Of a stretch of DNA of 64,000 nt, positions 1 to 8,585 are shown piece by piece. Location of the stretch: positions 67,312-131,311 of the forward strand of contig CAJUJO010000002.1 of the NCBI GenBank assembly GCA_910586675.1, written 5' to 3'. Position numbers and translations under genes: made by a program. The stretch is from an uncultured Christensenellaceae bacterium (GTDB lineage Bacteria; Bacillota; Clostridia; Christensenellales; Borkfalkiaceae). Below the pieces are notes generated by a model that worked only from the letters and a program-made list of their open reading frames with translations, did not search any database and had not been told where the DNA came from. Each line of letters opens with the position of its first letter. The first letter of the stretch is position 1.

Positions 1-1
1 T

Positions 2-1912
2 GAAAAGACCTACGTCGAAAAGCGGCCCGTTTCCAAGCGCGCGCTCATCAAACAGCAGGGCGCGGCCATCGGCGATTTCGACGAGGAGAAGAGCGGTTAC
101 AGAAAGGCGCGTTTTGCCAAGAAGGGTGCAAAAAAGGAAACGCAGACGGTAAAAATCGATCACGCGGTCGTAACCTCTCAGGATATTCCCATCAAAACGC
201 TTTCGGAAAAGCTCGGGATCAGCGCGGTGGAAATCACCAAACGCCTGTTCCGCGAAGGCATTATGAAGACGGTAAACGAATCGGTGGACTACGACAACGC
301 GGCGTTTATCGCGTTGGAACTGGGCATCGACCTCGAATATAAGCCTGAAAAGACGGCGGAAGAAGAACTCATTGAAGCGCACGGCGCGGACGAGACGGAA
401 AACACTGTAACGCGCGCGCCCGTCGTAACCGTAATGGGGCACGTCGATCACGGAAAAACTTCCCTGCTCGATAAGATCCGCGAAACCAATGTAACCGCAG
501 GTGAAGCGGGCGGTATCACGCAGAGCATCGGCGCGTACACCGTTTCCTTCGGCGCGGGTAAGAGCATTACCTTCATCGATACGCCCGGACATGCGGCGTT
601 CACGGCGATGCGTGCGCGCGGCGCGAAGATCACCGATATCGTCATCCTCGTCGTGGCGGCGGACGACGGCATCATGCCGCAGACGGTAGAAGCCATTAAT
701 CACGCGAAGGCGGCGAACGTGCCCATCATCGTCGCAATGAATAAAATGGATAAACCGCACGTCAATCCCGATAAGGTCAAGCAGGGCTTGCTCGAACAGG
801 GGCTGGTGCCCGAAGAGTGGGGCGGAGAAACCATTCTTGTTCCCGTTTCGGCAAAGACGGGCGAGGGAATCGACGTACTTTTGGAAAACGTCAGTCTTAT
901 CGCAGAAATGCAGGAGCTTAAAGCCAATCCCGATCGTAAGGCGCGCGGCGTCGTCATCGAAGCCAAGCTCGACAAGGGAAAGGGACCGGTTGCGAGCGTT
1001 CTCGTCCAAAACGGTACGCTCCGCACGGGCGACAATATTATTTCCGGTACGACGATGGGGCGCGTGCGCGCCATGATCGACGATAAGGGCAGAACGGTGA
1101 AGGAAGCGGGCCCCTCCATGGCGGTTTCCGTGCTCGGCTTGGAGGACGTTCCCGGCGCGGGCGACGCGATTTTCGCCGTCGAGCAGTCGCTCATGAAACA
1201 GGTACAGGAAGAGCGCAGAAATAAGCAGCGCGAATCTATGATAAAGGAACAGACCAAAGTTACGCTGGACGACGTGTTCGCGCAGGTGGCGGAAGGTAAA
1301 ATGAAGGAGCTCAACGTTATCGTCAAGGGCGACGTGCAGGGCTCCGTCGAAGCGGTGCGCGCTTCTCTCGTCAAGCTTTCAAACGAGGAAGTCAAGGTCA
1401 AGGTAATTCACGCGGCGGCGGGCGCCGTTAACGAGAGCGACGTCATGCTCGCCGACTCTTCCAAAGCAATTATCATTGGCTTCAACGTCCGCCCCGACAG
1501 CAAGGCGAAAGTGCTCGCCGAACGCAGCAAGGTGGACGTGCGCTCCTATCGCATCATCTACGAGTTGCTCGACGATATGGAAGCGGCGCTCAAAGGCATG
1601 CTTTCTCCCAAGTATCAGGAAATTTACATGGGCAAGGCGGAAGTCCGCCAGACCTTCAACATCACGGGCGTCGGCACGGTTGCGGGCTGCTACGTAACGG
1701 AGGGCAAGCTCGTGCGCGGCGGAAAGCTGAGAATTTACCGCGAGGACGTCATGATCGTGGAAGGCAACGTCAAGCAGCTCAAACGCTTCAAGGACGACGT
1801 GAAGGAAGTTTCCTTCGGGTTTGAATGCGGCTGCGCGATCGAAAACTTCAACGACATCAAGGTGGGCGACTTCATCGAATGCTATCTCATCGAGGAGATC
1901 AAACAGGCATGA
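2..1912 (+). CDS. infB: Translation initiation factor IF-2 (5' end outside window)
   Basis: GTPase that places initiator fMet-tRNA on the 30S subunit and promotes subunit joining. The frame is open from base 2, so the start lies upstream. The visible part begins in a basic linker, followed by an IF2-N segment (KTLSEKLGISAVEITKRLF) and the G domain with G1 GHVDHGKTS, G3 DTPGHAAF, G4 NKMDK and G5 SAKTGEG, then domains II to IV. A GTG at 227 would start after part of the IF2-N segment, so it is not the true start. The stop overlaps rbfA by ATGA, the usual arrangement, which suggests translational coupling. Confidence 0.97.
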   Translation, partial: EKTYVEKRPVSKRALIKQQGAAIGDFDEEKSGYRKARFAKKGAKKETQTVKIDHAVVTSQDIPIKTLSEKLGISAVEITKRLFREGIMKTVNESVDYDNAAFIALELGIDLEYKPEKTAEEELIEAHGADETENTVTRAPVVTVMGHVDHGKTSLLDKIRETNVTAGEAGGITQSIGAYTVSFGAGKSITFIDTPGHAAFTAMRARGAKITDIVILVVAADDGIMPQTVEAINHAKAANVPIIVAMNKMDKPHVNPDKVKQGLLEQGLVPEEWGGETILVPVSAKTGEGIDVLLENVSLIAEMQELKANPDRKARGVVIEAKLDKGKGPVASVLVQNGTLRTGDNIISGTTMGRVRAMIDDKGRTVKEAGPSMAVSVLGLEDVPGAGDAIFAVEQSLMKQVQEERRNKQRESMIKEQTKVTLDDVFAQVAEGKMKELNVIVKGDVQGSVEAVRASLVKLSNEEVKVKVIHAAAGAVNESDVMLADSSKAIIIGFNVRPDSKAKVLAERSKVDVRSYRIIYELLDDMEAALKGMLSPKYQEIYMGKAEVRQTFNITGVGTVAGCYVTEGKLVRGGKLRIYREDVMIVEGNVKQLKRFKDDVKEVSFGFECGCAIENFNDIKVGDFIECYLIEEIKQA

Positions 1913-2274
1913 AACATTCGCGGACGGACCGTTTAGACAGCGAGTATCAGAAGGAGATTTCCAAAATCATTTCGGGCGCGCTGAAAGACAGGGAACCGGA
2001 GATAAAGGGCATCGTGAGCGTTACGGAAGCGCACGTCGCTCCCGACCTCAAAACGGCGAAAATATTCATCAGCGTGTTTGCGGCGGATTCCGAACAGAAA
2101 AACAAAACGTTTTCCGTTATTCGGGATAACGCGGGCTTTATCCGCCGCGAACTTGCGCGGGTCATGAATACGCGCACCGTTCCCGCGCTTACCTTTCTGC
2201 CCGACGGGAGCATGGAATACGGCTCGAAGATGGACGAGCTGTTCACAAAACTGCATAAGGACGAAGACCGGTGA
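1909..2274 (+). CDS. rbfA: Ribosome-binding factor A
   Basis: A 121-residue KH-fold protein that binds the 30S subunit during late 16S rRNA maturation. It starts MKHSRTDRLDSEYQKEIS and carries the family core around residues 40-90 (VTEAHVAPDLKTAKIFISVF). The reading frame is open further upstream to 1825, but the ATG overlapping the infB stop gives the normal RbfA length and N-terminus, so 1909 is preferred. It overlaps nrnA by GTGA. Identification rests on sequence similarity and on the conserved position after infB. Confidence 0.95.
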   Translation: MKHSRTDRLDSEYQKEISKIISGALKDREPEIKGIVSVTEAHVAPDLKTAKIFISVFAADSEQKNKTFSVIRDNAGFIRRELARVMNTRTVPALTFLPDGSMEYGSKMDELFTKLHKDEDR

Positions 2275-3239
2275 ATACGATCGAAGAAATCGCAAACGTA
2301 TTAAAAGGCTTGAAGAGCGCGGTGATATTTACGCATATGCGACCCGACGGCGACACCCTCGGTAGCGGCATGGCGCTTTCCCGCGCTCTTTCCTTGCTCA
2401 AAATCGAAAATCAGGTGGTGAACGAAGGGCCTATTCCCGAAAATTTCCGTTTTCTGCCGGGGATAGATAAAATTTTGCGCGCGCCCACGCTCGACGCGGA
2501 AGCCTATATCTGCGTGGATTCCAGCGACGAATCCCGCCTCGGCGCGTTGCAGAATATTTATTTTGCGGGCGCGGCGAAAAAAATCACCGTCAATATCGAT
2601 CACCACGTTTCCAATACGCGCTTTGCAAAGTACAATTACGTGCGCGTGTGTTCGGCGAACTGTCAAAATATGACGGAACTCATTTCCGATATGGGCGTTC
2701 CGTTCGATCAAGAGATCGCAAATTATCTCATGACGGGACTTGCCACCGATTCGGGCGGTTTTTCTCACAGCGACGTGGACGGCGACACCTTCCGCGCGGC
2801 GGCGAAAGCGGCGGACGCGGGCGCCGACGTCAACACGATAACTTATCACTTATTCCGTAAAAAGAGCCGCGCCCGCGCCGAGCTGTACGCCGAAGTCATC
2901 GGGAATCTGCGGTATCTGACGGGCGATACGCTCGCCGTCGCCGTCGTAACAAAGGCTATGCTCTCAAAATACGGGCTGGACACCGACGCGACGGAAGGCT
3001 TCGTCGACTTTGCGCTCACCGTCGATACGGTGGAGGTGAGTGTTTGCCTCATGGAAACGGGCAAGGGGCAATACAAGGCGTCGCTTCGCTCCAAGGGAAA
3101 GGTCAACGTAAACGAAGTCGCAAGGCGGTTCGGCGGCGGGGGGCACGTGCTCGCTTCGGGGTGCATGCTCTTCGGCGAGTTGGAAGAGGTTATCGACCGC
3201 CTGCGTTACGCCGTCTATCAGCATACGGAGGATGCATGA
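2271..3239 (+). CDS. nrnA: DHH/DHHA1 phosphoesterase NrnA (oligoribonuclease / pAp phosphatase)
   Basis: Cytoplasmic Mn-dependent enzyme of the NrnA family, which degrades RNA dinucleotides and hydrolyses 3'-phosphoadenosine-5'-phosphate. It has 322 residues and starts with GTG inside the rbfA stop. The DHH domain shows THMRPDGDTLGSG near residue 22, VDSSDESR near 82, and the signature IDHHVSN near 107. The C-terminal DHHA1 domain has GGGGHVLASGC near 288. The last stop base overlaps the truB ATG (ATGA). Its place between rbfA and truB is standard for Bacillota. Confidence 0.94.
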   Translation: MNTIEEIANVLKGLKSAVIFTHMRPDGDTLGSGMALSRALSLLKIENQVVNEGPIPENFRFLPGIDKILRAPTLDAEAYICVDSSDESRLGALQNIYFAGAAKKITVNIDHHVSNTRFAKYNYVRVCSANCQNMTELISDMGVPFDQEIANYLMTGLATDSGGFSHSDVDGDTFRAAAKAADAGADVNTITYHLFRKKSRARAELYAEVIGNLRYLTGDTLAVAVVTKAMLSKYGLDTDATEGFVDFALTVDTVEVSVCLMETGKGQYKASLRSKGKVNVNEVARRFGGGGHVLASGCMLFGELEEVIDRLRYAVYQHTEDA

Positions 3240-4069
3240 CGGGTTTTATCAACGTCTATAAGCGGGAGGGTGAAACTTCCGCCTTCGCGGTCAACCGCGT
3301 CAAGCGGCTCACGGGTACGCCGTGCGGACATATGGGCACGCTCGACCCGCTCGCCTGCGGGGTTCTGCCCGTCGGCGTGGGCAAGGCGACTCGCCTGTTC
3401 GATTATTTTTTAACCAAGAAAAAGGTTTATGCGGCGCGCTTCCGCTTCGGCTGCACGACGGAGACGCTCGACAGAGAGGGCACGCCCGTACCCTGCGGGC
3501 GCGTTCCCGACGAGGAAGAGATCCGCGCCGTGCTCGGGCAATTCGTCGGTGAAATCGATCAGATTCCGCCGAAATACAGCGCCAAAAACGTCAACGGCAG
3601 GCGCGGATACGAGCTTGCGCGCGCGGGAGAAGAATTTTCGCTCCCTCCCAAACGGGTGATTGTCGACCGCGTGTCGCTCACGGGGCGGACGGCTCCCGAC
3701 GAATTTTCCTTTGAAATCGAGTGCGGCGGGGGAACGTATATCCGTTCGCTCGCGCGGGATATAGCCGCAGCGTGCGGTACGTTCGCGTATATGAGTTACT
3801 TAAAGCGCGAGAGAAGCGGCGTATTCACGGTGGAAACCGCCGTGCCGCTCGAAAAACTCGACGAGAAAAATATCGGCGAATATCTTATTCCCACAGAGAA
3901 CGTGCTGCCTTTTCCCGTTTTGAAGGACGTCGATCCGCGCGTGTTTCACGGCGTGGCATGCGTGTGCGGGCTTCCCGATGGGCAATATAAACTTTACGAG
4001 GGAGAAGCCTTTTACGGCATCGCGCGCGTCGCGGGCGGGCTTGTTAAGGCGGAGTGCAAATTATGCTGA
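3236..4069 (+). CDS. truB: tRNA pseudouridine(55) synthase TruB
   Basis: Makes the universal pseudouridine 55 in the tRNA T-loop. The 277-residue protein starts MTGFINVYKREGETS. The catalytic Asp is in GTLDPLACGVLPVG near residue 38, followed by KVYAARFRFG and, near 165, the ECGGGTYIRSLARDIA motif. The frame is open upstream to 3044, inside nrnA, but the ATG at 3236, overlapping the nrnA stop, gives the family's N-terminus. It overlaps ribF by seven bases. Confidence 0.95.
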   Translation: MTGFINVYKREGETSAFAVNRVKRLTGTPCGHMGTLDPLACGVLPVGVGKATRLFDYFLTKKKVYAARFRFGCTTETLDREGTPVPCGRVPDEEEIRAVLGQFVGEIDQIPPKYSAKNVNGRRGYELARAGEEFSLPPKRVIVDRVSLTGRTAPDEFSFEIECGGGTYIRSLARDIAAACGTFAYMSYLKRERSGVFTVETAVPLEKLDEKNIGEYLIPTENVLPFPVLKDVDPRVFHGVACVCGLPDGQYKLYEGEAFYGIARVAGGLVKAECKLC

Positions 4070-4944
4070 AAGTGCTTTCGCGCGGACAAGGCTACAACTA
4101 TCCCTGCGTGCTCCTTTTAGGCGGTTTCGACGGAATGCACGTAGGGCACCGTTCGCTCGTGCGGGCGGCGGAAAAATACGGCTGCGCAGCGGGTCTTACC
4201 TCCATGCGGGGGAACAAGCGGGGCGGCAACGTGTTTACCTTTCCCGAACGCGAATATATTTACAAAAATTTGGGTCTGGATTTCGTATACGAGATCGACT
4301 TTTCCGAGGAGTTCCGCAACACCCCGCCCGAGAAATTCGCAGAGGAGCTGTTTTCCCTTTTTTCTCTTCGCGCCGTGATTTGCGGGGAGGATTTCCGCTT
4401 CGGCAAAGCCGCGGCGGGTACGCCGCAGTACTTAAAGAAAATTGCACCCTGCCCCGTGGAAGTGATTCCGCTCATGCGCGAGGGCGGAGAAAAGGTGGCG
4501 ACTTCCCGCATGAAGGAGCTGATTTCTTCGGGGAACATGGCAGATCTGAACCGCTTCCTCTGCGGCGGGTATTTCGTGCAGGGCACGGTGGAGCACGGCA
4601 GGGGCGTAGGGGGCAAGACGCTCGGCTTTCCCACCGTGAACATAACCTTCCCGCGCGATAAATTTCCCGTAAAAGAGGGCGTTTACGGCGGAACCGTTCA
4701 AACGCCGTCGGGGGAATACCCCGCGATCGTCAACTTCGGCGCGCGCCCCACGTTCGGCGTAGAAGAAAGCAAGGTCGAGGCCTATCTCGACGGATTTTCG
4801 GGCGATTTATACGGGGCGCTCATCCGCGTTTATCCGAAGGAATATTACCGTCCCGTGCAGAAATTCCCTTCCGCAAAGGAGCTTGAACGGCAGCTCGCGC
4901 GTGACGTAAAGCGGCTGCACGGAGGGCAAGGAGAAAAAGCGTGA
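4063..4944 (+). CDS. ribF: Bifunctional riboflavin kinase / FAD synthetase
   Basis: Converts riboflavin to FMN and then FAD. The N-terminal nucleotidyltransferase half has GGFDGMHVGHRSLVRAA near residue 21 and SRMKELISSGN near 148. The C-terminal flavokinase half starts near residue 168 with GRGVGGKTLGFPTVNI. Two starts are possible: GTG at 4054 and ATG at 4063. The ATG is preferred because an AAGGCGGAG ribosome site ends about nine bases upstream, giving 293 residues. The gene follows truB directly, as in many Bacillota, and overlaps the next gene by GTGA. Confidence 0.94.
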   Translation: MLKVLSRGQGYNYPCVLLLGGFDGMHVGHRSLVRAAEKYGCAAGLTSMRGNKRGGNVFTFPEREYIYKNLGLDFVYEIDFSEEFRNTPPEKFAEELFSLFSLRAVICGEDFRFGKAAAGTPQYLKKIAPCPVEVIPLMREGGEKVATSRMKELISSGNMADLNRFLCGGYFVQGTVEHGRGVGGKTLGFPTVNITFPRDKFPVKEGVYGGTVQTPSGEYPAIVNFGARPTFGVEESKVEAYLDGFSGDLYGALIRVYPKEYYRPVQKFPSAKELERQLARDVKRLHGGQGEKA

Positions 4945-5579
4945 ATTACAAACAACTGCCCGAAGGGTACGCGTTCAAAGAAACGATCGACCTTTCGGAA
5001 AACAAGAAAATATTCTGGACGGTCAACGGCGCGAGCATCGTTATTGCCGTCTTGATGGTCGTCGCGGGCTGGCTCATTTGGCCGCTTAATTCCGTTACGA
5101 CGGGTTGGAGCTTAATGTCGCTCATTCCCGTCGCCGTTGCAATCGTGGGGTACTTTATTTACCTTATTTTGCACGAAGCGGTGCACGGCGTTTTTATGTT
5201 TATCTTTTCGCATACCAAGGTCAAATTCGGTTTTAAGAAGATCTACGCCTATGCGGGAAGTAAAGCCTATTTCGATAAAAAGAGTTATATTGTCATCGGG
5301 CTTGCTCCCGTCGTGCTATGGGGGATTGTTCTTGCCGTGCTCAATATCTTTTACAACTCGGGCATGTGGTTCTGGGTTATCTGGTTTATCCAGATCGGAA
5401 ACATCGGCGGGGCGACGGGCGACGTATACGTAACTTACCGCATGATCCGTGCGCCCAAGGACGTGCTCGTGCAGGATTCCGGCGTGAGTATGGACGTATA
5501 TTACAGGGAGAGCGGCGCGGCGGAAGCGGAAACGCCCGCGCAGGAGAAAGCGTTCCCCGCGGAGGAAAATAATGATTAA
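4941..5579 (+). CDS. DUF3267-type membrane protein, putative zincin metalloprotease
   Basis: A 212-residue integral membrane protein of unknown function. Two hydrophobic segments lie at about residues 28-50 and 58-82. The second ends in LILHEAVHGVF, an HExxH motif typical of zinc metallopeptidases. Two more hydrophobic stretches follow near 115-135 and 140-160 (GLAPVVLWGIVLAVLNIF), and the tail is hydrophilic and acidic. The fold matches the DUF3267 family, whose members are predicted membrane zincins with no characterised substrate that I know of. It starts with GTG overlapping the ribF stop, so it is probably co-transcribed, but no functional link to ribF is evident. Confidence 0.75.
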   Translation: MNYKQLPEGYAFKETIDLSENKKIFWTVNGASIVIAVLMVVAGWLIWPLNSVTTGWSLMSLIPVAVAIVGYFIYLILHEAVHGVFMFIFSHTKVKFGFKKIYAYAGSKAYFDKKSYIVIGLAPVVLWGIVLAVLNIFYNSGMWFWVIWFIQIGNIGGATGDVYVTYRMIRAPKDVLVQDSGVSMDVYYRESGAAEAETPAQEKAFPAEENND

Positions 5580-6438
5580 ATTCGGCCCGAGCGGCAACTG
5601 TGAAAGCTTTTACTCGGAAGGAAATTCTCATACCGAACAGGCGGCGCTCTTCGTAAAAAACAGGGGGCTCGACTGCTTTGAATACTCCTTCGGGCGGGGC
5701 GTGAACATGGGGGAGGCAAAGGCGATTTCCATCGGCGAAGCCTTCCGCGAACAGGGCGTGGAGATTTCCGTTCATGCGCCCTATTATATCAACTTCGCCA
5801 ACCCCGAAACGGAAGCCGCGCAGAAGTCTTTCGGATACGTGCTTGACAGCGGTAAAATGCTCAAACTCATGGGCGGCAAGCGGTGCGTGTTTCACCCCGC
5901 CGCGCAGGGTAAGGACGAGCGCGACACCGCCGTCTCCCGCACGGAGGAACGCTTAAAAACACTGCGCGATTACATTTATCTGAACGACATGCAGGATCTC
6001 ATGTTCTGCCCCGAAACGATGGGCAAGCTCGCGCAGATCGGCACGGTAGAGGAGATCACGCGCTTTTGTGAGATAGACTCCGTATTCACGCCGTGCGTGG
6101 ACTTCGGGCACGTCAACGCGCGCGGGCAAGGCTGTTTGAAGACGGCGCGCGATTACCGCGACATGCTGGAATACATGCTCGGAAGATTGGGATACGAGCG
6201 CATGAAGCACTTTCACGCGCACTTTTCCAAAATCATGTATTCGGCAAAGGGGGAAGTCAAGCACCTTACGTTTGCCGATACGGTGTTCGGACCCGAATTC
6301 GAGCCTCTCGCCGAAGCGCTCTGCGCGCTGAATTTGGAACCGTATATCGTGAGCGAATCGGACGGCACGCAGGCGGAGGACGCGCTCGCCATGAAGCAAA
6401 TTTATGCGGCGGAGAAAGTCGCTTCCGCACGGAAATAA
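5572..6438 (+). CDS. Endonuclease IV-like TIM-barrel protein
   Basis: A 288-residue protein of the AP endonuclease 2 / xylose isomerase-like fold. Residues resembling the endonuclease IV metal ligands appear in order: SVHAPYYINFANP near residue 65, VFHPAAQG near 106, PETMGK near 145, CVDFGHVNARG near 178, HFHAHFSK near 213 and SESDG near 262. This supports an Nfo-like metal centre, but several flanking residues differ from true Nfo (for example ETMGK), so DNA-repair activity is only likely. The start overlaps the previous gene by eight bases. A new promoter begins 20 bp after its stop. Confidence 0.8.
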   Translation: MIKFGPSGNCESFYSEGNSHTEQAALFVKNRGLDCFEYSFGRGVNMGEAKAISIGEAFREQGVEISVHAPYYINFANPETEAAQKSFGYVLDSGKMLKLMGGKRCVFHPAAQGKDERDTAVSRTEERLKTLRDYIYLNDMQDLMFCPETMGKLAQIGTVEEITRFCEIDSVFTPCVDFGHVNARGQGCLKTARDYRDMLEYMLGRLGYERMKHFHAHFSKIMYSAKGEVKHLTFADTVFGPEFEPLAEALCALNLEPYIVSESDGTQAEDALAMKQIYAAEKVASARK

Positions 6439-6458
6439 GATTTCTTTTTTGAAAAACG

Positions 6459-6487
6459 TTGACTTAGCGGCAGCGTTTTGGTATAAT
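6459..6487 (+). promoter_or_regulatory. Strong housekeeping-sigma promoter for the Xaa-Pro peptidase
   Basis: The -35 TTGACT (6459-6464) and -10 TATAAT (6482-6487) are separated by exactly 17 bp. The expected transcription start, seven bases after the -10, is 6494, the A of an ATG. No ribosome-binding site fits between promoter and gene, so the mRNA is probably leaderless. Confidence 0.85.
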
Positions 6488-6493
6488 ATGGCT

Positions 6494-7549
6494 ATGCTTT
6501 CGGAAAAATTGCGCAAAATTTATACGGAGACGGGCGCGGACGCCCTTTATACCGAGTGCGATTATCTGCGGCGCTACCTTACGGGCTTTTATTCCACGGA
6601 CGGCTACGTGATAACGGATGCGGATAAATGCGTATACGTTGCCGACAGCCGATATTTCGAGGCGGCGGAAAAGAATCTCCGCGGGAGCGGGATAGAAGTC
6701 GTCCTCGGCGGAAAAGACGTTGCATACGAGCTTTTGCGCGGATATAAAACGCTGGGGATTCCCTTTCCTATCGTGAGCGTTTCCGCTTCGTGCGAGCTGA
6801 CGGACGCGGGATACGGCTTAAAAGACAGCATGCCCGCATTCCAAACCGCCATGATTGTCAAGAGCGGGGAGGAGATTGCGCACGTCCGCAGGGCATGCGA
6901 AATCGCGGAAGAAGCGTTTTTATTGCTTTTGCCCGAGCTCAAAGAAGGCATGACGGAATCGGAAGCGGCGGCACTTCTCGAATATAACATGAGGAAGTTG
7001 GGCGCTTCGGGAACGTCGTTCGATACCATTTGCGCGTTCGGCGCGAACGGCAGCGTTCCGCACTATGAAACGGGCAATTGCAAGCTGAAATTCGGCGATA
7101 TCGTCCTTATCGATTTCGGGTGCAAGGTGAACGGTTACTGTTCGGATATCACGCGTACCTTTTTATTCGGCGACGATAAAAAGCACGGAGATTTCAAGAA
7201 GGCGTACGCCGAAGTCTACGCGGCGCACGAGTTGGTCAAAGAAAAGCTCACGGCAGGCATGACGGGGCGCGAAGCGGACGAAATCGCGCGCGGCTATCTT
7301 CGCAAAGCGGGGCTCGACCGATATTTCACCCATTCGCTGGGGCACGGCATCGGACTGAACATTCACGAAAAACCCAACCTTTCGCCCCGTTCGGAAGGAA
7401 AGCTCTTAAACGGCATGGTCTTTTCGGACGAGCCGGGCGTGTACCTCGCGGGAGAGTTCGGGATCCGAATCGAGGACAGCGTGATGCTCAAAGACGGAAA
7501 AGTCGTTTCTTTCATGAATAAGACGGAAAGAAACCTTGTAATATTATAA
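6494..7549 (+). CDS. M24 family Xaa-Pro aminopeptidase
   Basis: Cytoplasmic two-metal peptidase that removes an N-terminal residue preceding proline. It has 351 residues: a creatinase-type N-terminal domain (about 1-120) and an M24 pita-bread domain. Metal ligands are visible in IDFGCKVNGYCSDITRTF, HSLGHGIGLNIHE, SDEPGVY and GIRIEDS. ATG 6494 is chosen because it gives the usual MLSEKLRKI start and coincides with the predicted transcription start. ATG 6488 would abut the -10 box, and the longer frame from 6404 overlaps the upstream gene. The following efp gene begins 23 bp later and is likely co-transcribed. Confidence 0.9.
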   Translation: MLSEKLRKIYTETGADALYTECDYLRRYLTGFYSTDGYVITDADKCVYVADSRYFEAAEKNLRGSGIEVVLGGKDVAYELLRGYKTLGIPFPIVSVSASCELTDAGYGLKDSMPAFQTAMIVKSGEEIAHVRRACEIAEEAFLLLLPELKEGMTESEAAALLEYNMRKLGASGTSFDTICAFGANGSVPHYETGNCKLKFGDIVLIDFGCKVNGYCSDITRTFLFGDDKKHGDFKKAYAEVYAAHELVKEKLTAGMTGREADEIARGYLRKAGLDRYFTHSLGHGIGLNIHEKPNLSPRSEGKLLNGMVFSDEPGVYLAGEFGIRIEDSVMLKDGKVVSFMNKTERNLVIL

Positions 7550-7572
7550 AATAATGAAGGAGAAACATTCAT

Positions 7573-8136
7573 ATGGCACAGATTTTGGCAGGCGACATCA
7601 GAAAGGGCGCTACGTTCGAATATAAGAACGGCGTTTATACCGTTACCGAATTCCAGCACGTGAAACCGGGCAAGGGCGCGGCGTTCGTCCGCTGCACGCT
7701 CAAAAATGTCGTAACGGGGCAGGTCCTTTCGGACGAAACGTTCAACCCCACGGCGAAGTTGGAAACGGCGCAGGTCGAAACCAAGAAGATGACCTATTCC
7801 TATACGGACGGCGAATTCTACTACTTCATGGACGAAGAATTCAACCTCACGCCCCTCAACCTCAGCCAGGTGGAGGACGCTCTCCGTTATATCCGCGAGA
7901 ACGATTCCGTTACCGTGAAATTCCTTTACGGAAACGCATTCTCCGTCGATCCCGAAAACTTTGTCGAACTGAAAGTCGTCGAAGCGGAGCCCGGCGTGCG
8001 CGGCAACACCGCGACCAACGTAACCAAGGCGGCGAAGGTGGAAACGGGCGCGACATTCCAGGTTCCCATGTTCGTGGAAGAGGGCGACACAATCCGCATC
8101 GACACCCGCACGGGCGAGTACATGAGCCGCGTATAA
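7573..8136 (+). CDS. efp: Elongation factor P
   Basis: Binds between the P and E sites and relieves ribosome stalling at polyproline stretches. The protein has 187 residues with three beta-barrel domains. The loop that reaches the peptidyl-transferase centre reads VKPGKGAAF, with Lys34 at the position modified in many bacteria. The C-terminus shows DTRTGEYMSRV, the family signature. An AAGGAG ribosome site lies 11 bases upstream of the ATG. The arrangement peptidase-efp is frequent in Bacillota. No yeaZ/epmA-type modification gene is in the window. Confidence 0.97.
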   Translation: MAQILAGDIRKGATFEYKNGVYTVTEFQHVKPGKGAAFVRCTLKNVVTGQVLSDETFNPTAKLETAQVETKKMTYSYTDGEFYYFMDEEFNLTPLNLSQVEDALRYIRENDSVTVKFLYGNAFSVDPENFVELKVVEAEPGVRGNTATNVTKAAKVETGATFQVPMFVEEGDTIRIDTRTGEYMSRV

Positions 8137-8138
8137 TA

Positions 8139-8576
8139 ATGAAATTGGTAGCGCAGAAAGTAAGCGGCGCTTCTTTGAAGGTAGACGGTAAGCTCGTGTC
8201 CGAGATCGGACGCGGGCTCGTCGTTTACTTCGGCGTAAAAGTCGGCGATACGCAGGCGCAGGCGGAAAGGTGCGCGGAGAAGATCGCCGCGCTCCGCGTT
8301 TTTCCCGACGAAGCGGGTAAGATGAATTTATCCGTTTCGGACGTAAAGGGCGAGGTGCTGTTCGTTTCGCAGTTCACGCTGTACGGCGACGCGCGTAAGG
8401 GCAACCGCCCCAGCTTTACCGAAGCCGAGCGCCCCGAACGCGCCGCCGAGCTCTATGAATTTGCGGCGGAAAAGCTCCTCGCCCGCGGCGTTCCCGTAAA
8501 AAAAGGCGTATTCGGCGCGGACATGCAGATTACGCAGACGAACGAGGGCCCCGTTACCATAGTTTACGAAATATAG
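8139..8576 (+). CDS. dtd: D-aminoacyl-tRNA deacylase
   Basis: Hydrolyses D-amino acids and glycine mischarged on tRNA. The 145-residue protein has the two active-site signatures of the DTD fold: SQFTLYGDARKGNRPSF around residue 78 and the Gly-cisPro loop TNEGPVTI at the C-terminus. The N-terminus (AQKVSGASLKVDG) is a mild variant of the usual QRVxxAxVxVDG. It starts two bases after the efp stop, so it depends on the same transcript. Confidence 0.94.
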   Translation: MKLVAQKVSGASLKVDGKLVSEIGRGLVVYFGVKVGDTQAQAERCAEKIAALRVFPDEAGKMNLSVSDVKGEVLFVSQFTLYGDARKGNRPSFTEAERPERAAELYEFAAEKLLARGVPVKKGVFGADMQITQTNEGPVTIVYEI

Positions 8577-8585
8577 GACGAAACG

